Assembly: GCA_035696365.1 (NCBI GenBank) | Contig: DASRQS010000030.1 | Span: 1-64,000, forward strand | From: JALYLC01 sp035696365 | GTDB lineage: Bacteria > Actinomycetota > Thermoleophilia > Gaiellales > JALYLC01 | Direction of reading: 5' to 3' | DNA length: 64,000 nucleotides | Shown: one piece after another, positions 59,130 through 64,000 of the stretch | Position numbering within the stretch: the first letter of the stretch is position 1 | Layout: each line of letters opens with the position of its first letter | Translations under genes and position numbers: made by a program | The notes under the pieces: generated by a model | What the model saw: only the letters and a program-made list of their open reading frames with translations | Told to the model about the DNA's origin: nothing | Databases searched by the model: none

Positions 59130-60697
59130 GCGACGAGCGCCGCACGACCTCGGGCATCGAGGTCCGGCCCGTGTACGGCCCCGGAGACGACGGAGATCCG
59201 GCGCGCATCGGCACGCCCGGGGCCTTCCCGTTCACGCGCGGGCTGCGCACGGACGGTTACCGCACCCGGCCCTGGACGATTCGCCAGTACGCCGGCTACG
59301 GGACGGCGGAGGAGGCCAACGAGCGCTTCCGCTTCCTGCTCGCTCAGGGCCAGCCGGGGCTGTCGGTCGCGTTCGATCTGCCCACGCAGATGGGGCTCGA
59401 CTCCGACGATCCGCGCTCGCTCGGCGAGGTTGGGTGCGTCGGGGTCGCGATCGACTCGCTCGACGACGTCGTCACTCTGTTCCACGGCCTTCCGCTCGAT
59501 CAGGTCTCCACCTCCATGACGATCAACGCGCCGGCGCCCGTGCTGGTGGCGATGTACGTCGTGGCGGCCGAGCTCCAGGGTGTGCCGGCGGGCTCCGTGC
59601 GTGGCACCGCTCAGAACGACGTGCTCAAGGAGTACGTCGCCCGCGGCACCTACATCTACCCGCCGCGGCCGAGCCTGCGGCTGGCCGCCGACCTCGTCGC
59701 CTGGTGCGCTTCCGAGGCGCCGCGCTTCAACGCGATCTCGCTCTCGGGCTACCACATGCGCGAGGCGGGATCGACGGCGGTGCAGGAGATGGCCTTCGCC
59801 CTCGCCAACGCCGTTGCCTACGTCGAGGCGGTGCTCGCGCACGGCGTGGCGGTGGACGACTTCGCCCCGCGGCTGTCCTGGATCTTCAACACGCACACGA
59901 ACTTCTTCGAGGAGATCGCGAAGTACCGCGCTCTGCGGCGCATGTGGGCGACGCTCATGCGCGATCGCTTCGGGGCCGTGGATCCCCGCTCGCTGCAGTT
60001 GCGCACGCACACACAGACCGGCGGGTCGACACTCACGCTGCAGCAGCCCGAGAACAACATCGTGCGCGCGGCCCTGCAGGCGCTCGCCGCGGTGCTGGGC
60101 GGGGTGCAGTCGCTCGCGCTCTCCTGTTACGACGAGGCCATCGCCATCCCGACCGAGCACGCACAGACGCTGGCGGTGCGGACGCAGCAGATCCTCGCCG
60201 AGGAGATCGGCGTGACGGACACAGCCGACCCGCTCGGGGGCTCCTGGTATGTCGAGGCGCTGACGGACGAGCTCGAGAGCGCCGCCTGGGCGCTCCTGGC
60301 CGAGGTCGAGCGCATCGGTGGGGCCGTGGCCGCCGTCGAGACCGGCTTCTACCAGCGGGCGATCGACGAGGAGGCCTACCGCGCGGAGATGGCGCTCGAG
60401 TCGGGGGAGCGCGTCGTCGTCGGCGTCAACCGCTACCGCGAGGGCGACGACCCCGAGCCCGCGTCCTTCCGGGTCGATCCCGAGCTGGCCGGCGGGCAGA
60501 TCGCCCGCCTGGAAGCCGTGCGCGCCGAACGCAACGCCGAGACCGTCGCCGAAGCCCTGCGCGCCCTGCGCGGCGACTGCAAGCGCAGCGAGGTGAACGC
60601 GCTGCCCGCGATCGCGGCCGCGGTGCGCGCACGCGCGACGCTGGGCGAGATCTGCGGAGCGATGCGCGAGGAGTTCGGCCTGTACAAGCCCGCCTGA
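59126..60697 (+). CDS. Methylmalonyl-CoA mutase-family catalytic subunit lacking the B12 domain
   Basis: Rearranges the carbon skeleton of an acyl-CoA using adenosylcobalamin. The 523-residue protein covers the TIM-barrel domain only: RPWTIRQYAGYGTAEEANER, LSVAFDLPTQMGLDSDDPRS, VSTSMTINAPAPVLVA, AQNDVLKEYVARGTYIYPPR, SGYHMREAGS. No DxHxxG cobalamin-binding segment follows, so a separate B12 subunit is needed. Tyr in RQYAG and Arg in PSLRL are the pair that favours carboxylated substrates over isobutyryl-CoA. With the Ccr-like gene, ethylmalonyl- or methylmalonyl-CoA is likely. GTG start overlaps the preceding stop (GTGA). Confidence 0.92.
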   Translation: MSDERRTTSGIEVRPVYGPGDDGDPARIGTPGAFPFTRGLRTDGYRTRPWTIRQYAGYGTAEEANERFRFLLAQGQPGLSVAFDLPTQMGLDSDDPRSLGEVGCVGVAIDSLDDVVTLFHGLPLDQVSTSMTINAPAPVLVAMYVVAAELQGVPAGSVRGTAQNDVLKEYVARGTYIYPPRPSLRLAADLVAWCASEAPRFNAISLSGYHMREAGSTAVQEMAFALANAVAYVEAVLAHGVAVDDFAPRLSWIFNTHTNFFEEIAKYRALRRMWATLMRDRFGAVDPRSLQLRTHTQTGGSTLTLQQPENNIVRAALQALAAVLGGVQSLALSCYDEAIAIPTEHAQTLAVRTQQILAEEIGVTDTADPLGGSWYVEALTDELESAAWALLAEVERIGGAVAAVETGFYQRAIDEEAYRAEMALESGERVVVGVNRYREGDDPEPASFRVDPELAGGQIARLEAVRAERNAETVAEALRALRGDCKRSEVNALPAIAAAVRARATLGEICGAMREEFGLYKPA

Positions 60698-60745
60698 TCA
60701 GTGCGTGGCACCGTTGCATGCGGTCCTGACCCCGGTTTGCGCCGT

Positions 60746-61639
60746 CTAGACGGCGGCGACGTCCTGGACGCAACGCACCAGTGCTGCCAGGGCGGGGCCC
60801 AGGTCGCCCGCGTCGCGGCGCCGGATTGCCACGATCTGCCGCCGCACGGGTGCTGTCGAGACGACGGTGACGGCTGCGAGCGAGCCGTCGTCGAGCTCGT
60901 CGCGCAGGGCGCTGCGGGGGAGCAGCGCGATGCCGAGGCCGAGCTGCACCATGCGCTTGGCCGCGTCGATCGAGTCCAGCACCATGACGCCCCGCGGCGA
61001 GACCCCGGCCGCGCGGAACATCGCGCTCGTCAGCTCGTGGTAGCTCGACGAGGGGTCGAAGAGGATCAGCTCCTGGTCGCCGAGTTGCTCGACCCGTACC
61101 GCGTGATCGCCGGCAAACGGGTGCGCCGGGTGCGTGGCCAGCACGACCTCGTCCTCGTAGAGCGGCGTGCTCTCGATCTCGGGGTGCCGCAGCGCCCGGA
61201 CGATCGCGATCTGCACCTGCTCGGCGAGCACGAGCTCCAGCAGATCCTCGGAGTGGCCGGTGCGCACGCCCAGCGCCACCGCCGGATGTCCCGTCGCGAA
61301 GAGCTGCAGCGCACGCGGCAACACGTACGTGCTCACGGCCGGCGCTGCGCCGATCTCGATACGGCCGCCGGTCCCCCGAACGAGGTCGCGCACCGCAGCC
61401 GTTCCCTGGTCGAGGCTCTCCAGCGCCCGCTCCGCATAGGGGAGCAGGGCGCGCCCCGCCGCGGTCAGGCGCACGCCGCGCGGCAGGCGCACGAGCAGCT
61501 CCGTACCGAGCTCGGCCTCCAGCCGCTGCAGTCGCGCCGTCAGACCCGGCTGCGTCACGTGCAGCTCCCGCGCGGCCGCCGTCAGGTTGCCCGTGCGGGC
61601 GACTGCAAGGAAGCTTTCGAGGCCGGCGGTGCTTGCCAT
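60746..61639 (-). CDS. LysR-family transcriptional regulator
   Basis: A 297-residue regulator. The N-terminal winged helix is LESFLAVARTGNLTAAAREL with HVTQPGLTARLQRLEAELG. The C-terminal effector domain starts at IEIGAAPAVSTYVLP and follows the CysB-like fold (GVRTGHSEDLLELV). ATG 61639 follows TAGTGT by six bases. Convergent with the mutase gene and divergent from the small gene at 61710. Targets could be either; the inducer is unknown. Confidence 0.93.
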   Translation of the reverse strand: MASTAGLESFLAVARTGNLTAAARELHVTQPGLTARLQRLEAELGTELLVRLPRGVRLTAAGRALLPYAERALESLDQGTAAVRDLVRGTGGRIEIGAAPAVSTYVLPRALQLFATGHPAVALGVRTGHSEDLLELVLAEQVQIAIVRALRHPEIESTPLYEDEVVLATHPAHPFAGDHAVRVEQLGDQELILFDPSSSYHELTSAMFRAAGVSPRGVMVLDSIDAAKRMVQLGLGIALLPRSALRDELDDGSLAAVTVVSTAPVRRQIVAIRRRDAGDLGPALAALVRCVQDVAAV

Positions 61640-61645
61640 AGCCGA

Positions 61646-61651
61646 ACACTA
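61646..61651 (-). promoter_or_regulatory. -10 box (TAGTGT) of the LysR gene
   Basis: TAGTGT on the minus strand, six bases before ATG 61639. The LysR/61710 gap is 70 bases and would hold the autoregulatory site. Confidence 0.5.
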
Positions 61652-61697
61652 TCGTTCGCATCACAAATGACGATTTCACTTATGCCTCGCGCTGGCG

Positions 61698-61703
61698 TAC
61701 CGT
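61698..61703 (+). promoter_or_regulatory. -10 box (TACCGT) of the small gene at 61710
   Basis: TACCGT, six bases before ATG 61710: the same layout as the confirmed-family genes nearby. Confidence 0.45.
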
Positions 61704-61709
61704 CACGAC

Positions 61710-61904
61710 ATGGCCCTGGTGAACCCCTCGCCCCGCCGTCCCGCCGACGCCACCCGGCGGGCTGATCGGGCGCACCTCGCCGTGGTCGTACCGCTCAAGC
61801 AGCGTCCGGGCGCGCCCGCGGCGCACGTCGGCGAGGGGACGCGCCGCGAGCGGGTCCGCATGGAATTGCTGGTCGAGCGCGCCCGCGCCGAGCGCAGCTC
61901 GTAG
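61710..61904 (+). CDS. Small basic hypothetical protein
   Basis: A 64-residue Arg-rich protein (MALVNPSPRRPADATRRADR at the start, a short hydrophobic AHLAVVVPL, then a helix with ELLVERARAERSS). No family is recognised. Composition alone would be weak support, but the TACCGT box at the right distance and its position divergent from lysR make a real gene plausible. It ends two bases before the moaA stop on the other strand. Confidence 0.4.
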   Translation: MALVNPSPRRPADATRRADRAHLAVVVPLKQRPGAPAAHVGEGTRRERVRMELLVERARAERSS

Positions 61905-61906
61905 CG

Positions 61907-62920
61907 TCAGCCGCCGATGTGCGACATCTCGACCCGGGGCAGGTCGACGGGCGTGCCTTGCGTGCGCAGCTCCGAATAGCGGTCGTCACGCACGCGCCAG
62001 AGCGCGCGCAGCTGCTCGTCGAGCTCCGCTTCCGAGAGCTCGCTGCGCACCAGCGCCCTCAGATCATGGCCCCTGACCGCGAACAGGCAGGTGTAGAGCT
62101 TGCCTTCCGCGGACAGGCGGGCGCGTGTGCAGTCATGGCAGAACGGCTGCGTGACCGATGAGATGAGGCCGACCTCGCCCTTGCCGTCGCGGTAGCGGTA
62201 GCGCGCCGCGACCTCGCCGCGATAGGCCGGGTCGACGGGCTCGAGCGGCCAGCGCGAGTCGATCGCGCTCACGATCTCGGCCGAGGGCACGACATCGTCG
62301 AGACACCAGCCGTTGGTCGCGCCGACGTCCATGTACTCGATGAAGCGCAGAATCACGCCCGTGCCCCGGAAGCGCTCGGCCATCGCGAGGATGCCGTCGT
62401 CGTTCATCCCGCGCTTGACCACCATGTTGACCTTGACCGGCGTCAGACCCGTCGCAAGCGCGACCTCGATGCCCTCCAGGACGTCGGCCACCGGGAAGTC
62501 GACGTCGTTCATCGCTCGGAACGTCGCGTCGTCGAGTGAGTCCAGCGAGACCGTCACGCGCTTCAGGCCGGCATCGGCGAGCCGCGGCGCCATGCGGGCG
62601 AGCAGCGCGCCGTTCGTGGTCAGGGTGACGTCGCTGATGCCGCGGATCGGCGCCAGACGCGCGATCAGCTCGTCCACGCCGCGCCGCACGAGCGGCTCGC
62701 CGCCGGTGATGCGCAGCTTCTCCACGCCCATGCCCGCGAACGTGCGCGTCAGGCGCTCGATCTCCTCGAACGTAAGCAGCTGCTCACGGCGCAGGAATTC
62801 GAACTGCTTGCCGAAGACCTCCTTGGGCATGCAGTAGACGCAGCGGAAGTTGCAGCGGTCGGTGACCGAGATGCGCAGGTCGCGTACCGGCCGGGCGAGC
62901 TTGTCGAGAGCGACGGCCAT
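61907..62920 (-). CDS. moaA: GTP 3',8-cyclase MoaA
   Basis: Radical-SAM enzyme for the first step of molybdenum cofactor synthesis, turning GTP into 3',8-cyclo-GTP. The 337-residue protein has the N-terminal cluster TDRCNFRCVYCMPKE, then LRITGGEPLVRRGVDELI and LTTNGALLA. The second cluster is FCHDCTRARLSAEGKLYTC. It ends in the family's typical GG dipeptide (SHIGG). ATG 62920 follows GATACT by seven bases, again a leaderless layout. Monocistronic; divergent from MaoC. Confidence 0.95.
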   Translation of the reverse strand: MAVALDKLARPVRDLRISVTDRCNFRCVYCMPKEVFGKQFEFLRREQLLTFEEIERLTRTFAGMGVEKLRITGGEPLVRRGVDELIARLAPIRGISDVTLTTNGALLARMAPRLADAGLKRVTVSLDSLDDATFRAMNDVDFPVADVLEGIEVALATGLTPVKVNMVVKRGMNDDGILAMAERFRGTGVILRFIEYMDVGATNGWCLDDVVPSAEIVSAIDSRWPLEPVDPAYRGEVAARYRYRDGKGEVGLISSVTQPFCHDCTRARLSAEGKLYTCLFAVRGHDLRALVRSELSEAELDEQLRALWRVRDDRYSELRTQGTPVDLPRVEMSHIGG

Positions 62921-62927
62921 CAGCGGC

Positions 62928-62933
62928 AGTATC
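62928..62933 (-). promoter_or_regulatory. -10 box (GATACT) of moaA
   Basis: GATACT on the minus strand, seven bases before ATG 62920. The divergent MaoC promoter is 14 bases away. Confidence 0.4.
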
Positions 62934-62946
62934 GCGCAGGGCGCAG

Positions 62947-62952
62947 TAGCCT
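62947..62952 (+). promoter_or_regulatory. -10 box (TAGCCT) of the MaoC-like gene
   Basis: TAGCCT, six bases before ATG 62959. Confidence 0.5.
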
Positions 62953-62958
62953 GGCGGC

Positions 62959-63354
62959 ATGGCGATCGCGGTCGGACAACGCGCGGTGCAGGAGTTCCTC
63001 GTCGACGATCGCACGATCGAGCTCTTCGGCGAGGCCTCGACCGACCGCAACCCGCTGCATTTCGACGACGAGTTCGGGCGTGCGACGCCTTTCGGTGGCC
63101 GCATCGCGCACGGGGCCATCTCCGCGGCGTTCATCTCCGCGGTGATCGGCAACACGCTGCCCGGACACGGCTCGATCTACCTCTCCCAGGCGCTCAAGTT
63201 CCGGGCGCCCGTACGGCCCGGGGACACCGTGCGCGTCGAGGTCGAGGTGCTCGACTACGACGCGGACCGCCGGGGAACGCGCCTCTCCACGCGCGCCTTC
63301 GTCGGCGAGACGCTGGTCGTCGACGGCGAGGCCAAGGTCATCGCACCCGCCTGA
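62959..63354 (+). CDS. MaoC-like (R)-specific enoyl-CoA hydratase
   Basis: A 131-residue hot-dog-fold hydratase. The catalytic pair is seen in DRNPLHFDDEF (Asp and His), with FGGRIAHGAISAAFISAVIG next and LKFRAPVRPGDTVRVEVEV in the C-terminal strand. It hydrates 2-enoyl-CoA to (R)-3-hydroxyacyl-CoA. It may serve the same C4-C5 acyl-CoA metabolism as the Ccr/mutase pair 2 kb away. Its stop overlaps the ctaA start (TGATG). Confidence 0.9.
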   Translation: MAIAVGQRAVQEFLVDDRTIELFGEASTDRNPLHFDDEFGRATPFGGRIAHGAISAAFISAVIGNTLPGHGSIYLSQALKFRAPVRPGDTVRVEVEVLDYDADRRGTRLSTRAFVGETLVVDGEAKVIAPA

Positions 63355-64000
63355 TGGCAGCGCTGGCCGGAGCGACGGGGCTCGCGCAACGCGCCCGGCG
63401 CCGCGTGATCGCGCAGGACGCGCGGGCATTCGAGCGCTTTGCGCAACTGCTGCTGCTTGCGATGTTCCTCAACATCGCCTCGGGCGCGTTCGTGCGCCTC
63501 ACGGGGTCCGGGCTCGGCTGCCCCGATTGGCCGCTCTGCAAGGGCCAGCCGGTGCCCCCCTTCAATTACCACCCCGTGATCGAGTTCTCGAACCGCGCAA
63601 TCGCGCTGGCCGGCATCCTCGCTGCGCTGCTCACCTACCTTTCGGCGCGCCGCGTCGCCGACCGCACCGCGCGCCGCTTGTCGGCCGGTGTCGCCCTGCT
63701 TACGTTCGGTCAGATCCCGCTGGGCGCGGTGACGGTCCTGTTCGACCTGAACCCGCTGCTCGTGATGAGCCACTTCCTGGTTGCCATCGCGGCCACGGGC
63801 CTCGCCGCGGTACTCCTCGCGCGCCTCTCGGCCGGTGCCGCCGCGGAGGTCCCGCGCCGGCTGGCGTGGCTGGCCTACGCCAGCGTCGTGGCCGCCTTCG
63901 CGCTGATCGTGAGCGGCACGTTCTCCACCGCGGCGGGCCCGCATGCCGGAGGGGCCGACATCCGGCGCTTGGGCAACCTGCTGGACGCGACCTACGTGCA
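63354..64000 (+). CDS. ctaA: Heme A synthase CtaA (COX15), 5' part
   Basis: Converts heme O to heme A for cytochrome c oxidase. About 215 residues are visible before the window ends. Helix 1 is followed by GAFVRLTGSGLGCPDWPLCK with the paired-Cys loop, FNYHPVIEFSNR with a heme-ligand His, FGQIPLGAVTVLFDLNPLLV, and MSHFLVAIAATGLAAVLL with the next His. ATG 63354 overlaps the MaoC stop by one base. Its presence shows an aerobic aa3-type respiratory chain. Confidence 0.9.
   Translation, partial: MAALAGATGLAQRARRRVIAQDARAFERFAQLLLLAMFLNIASGAFVRLTGSGLGCPDWPLCKGQPVPPFNYHPVIEFSNRAIALAGILAALLTYLSARRVADRTARRLSAGVALLTFGQIPLGAVTVLFDLNPLLVMSHFLVAIAATGLAAVLLARLSAGAAAEVPRRLAWLAYASVVAAFALIVSGTFSTAAGPHAGGADIRRLGNLLDATYV

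Noticed and set aside
60741..60754. Palindrome GCCGTCTAGACGGC as a terminator
   Set aside because: It is formed by the last codons and stop of the LysR gene and its flank; the hairpin would have no loop, so it is not convincing.

Overview
The window is GC-rich, densely coded DNA from what looks like an actinobacterium. GTG starts are frequent, co-directional genes often overlap by 4 bases, and many genes appear to be transcribed leaderless. The mix of genes (DUF6325 and SHOCT proteins, LuxR and adenylate-cyclase/AAA/TPR regulators, ECF sigma factor, CtaA) would suit a soil Thermoleophilia-type lineage, but that placement is inference. No rRNA, intact tRNA, IS element, integrase or CRISPR array was seen.

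Left edge (1-3.5 kb): a large regulator with zinc ribbon, nucleotide-cyclase, AAA and TPR domains. At 3479-3503 lies the 3' end of a tRNA-like sequence (second half of the T arm plus acceptor strand). The same 25 bases recur exactly, in the same orientation, at 34546-34570, so the 31 kb between them is a candidate genomic island.

First half of the bracketed segment (3.5-24 kb): a membrane protein; two transporter genes broken by frameshifts (APC permease, ThrE exporter); a MalT-like LuxR regulator; a minus-strand set (DUF6325, SHOCT, methyltransferase, lipoprotein); then a plus-strand run of seven genes. That run encodes the complete arginine deiminase pathway (arcA, arcB, arcC, a YfcC/ArcD-like carrier), a 46-residue membrane protein, a P-type cation ATPase and an NhaC antiporter. 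Together they could make ATP from arginine and control ions without respiration. A PPK2 polyphosphate kinase faces the run. TCAC-N4-GTGA dyads recur in the intergenic regions here.

Second half of the bracketed segment (24-34.5 kb): a tightly coupled seven-gene operon with a BchC-like dehydrogenase, a PTPS/QueD homologue lacking its catalytic residues, a GT4 glycosyltransferase, a methyltransferase, a flippase-like membrane protein, a RibD-type reductase and a GTP cyclohydrolase II. Beside it are a membrane acyltransferase, a CDP-alcohol phosphotransferase fused to a sulfatase-like domain, and another methyltransferase. I read this as an uncharacterised system that makes a GTP-derived pyrimidine or pterin-like compound, glycosylates it and moves it to or through the membrane. 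It is the strongest candidate for an undescribed system here.

Backbone (34.5-64 kb): a MOSC protein; a PaaK ligase next to a DpgC-like cofactor-free dioxygenase; cold-shock protein; CPA1 antiporter; secreted proteins (glycosidase, TIGR03118, solute-binding protein with a C-terminal beta-domain, M23 peptidase); a CocE hydrolase; a DHA2 efflux pump with divergent TetR; an ECF sigma factor with a membrane beta-propeller partner; mobA and moaA; acetyl-CoA synthetase; rlmN; a crotonyl-CoA reductase-like gene coupled to an acyl-CoA mutase; LysR; MaoC; and the start of ctaA, which runs off the right end.
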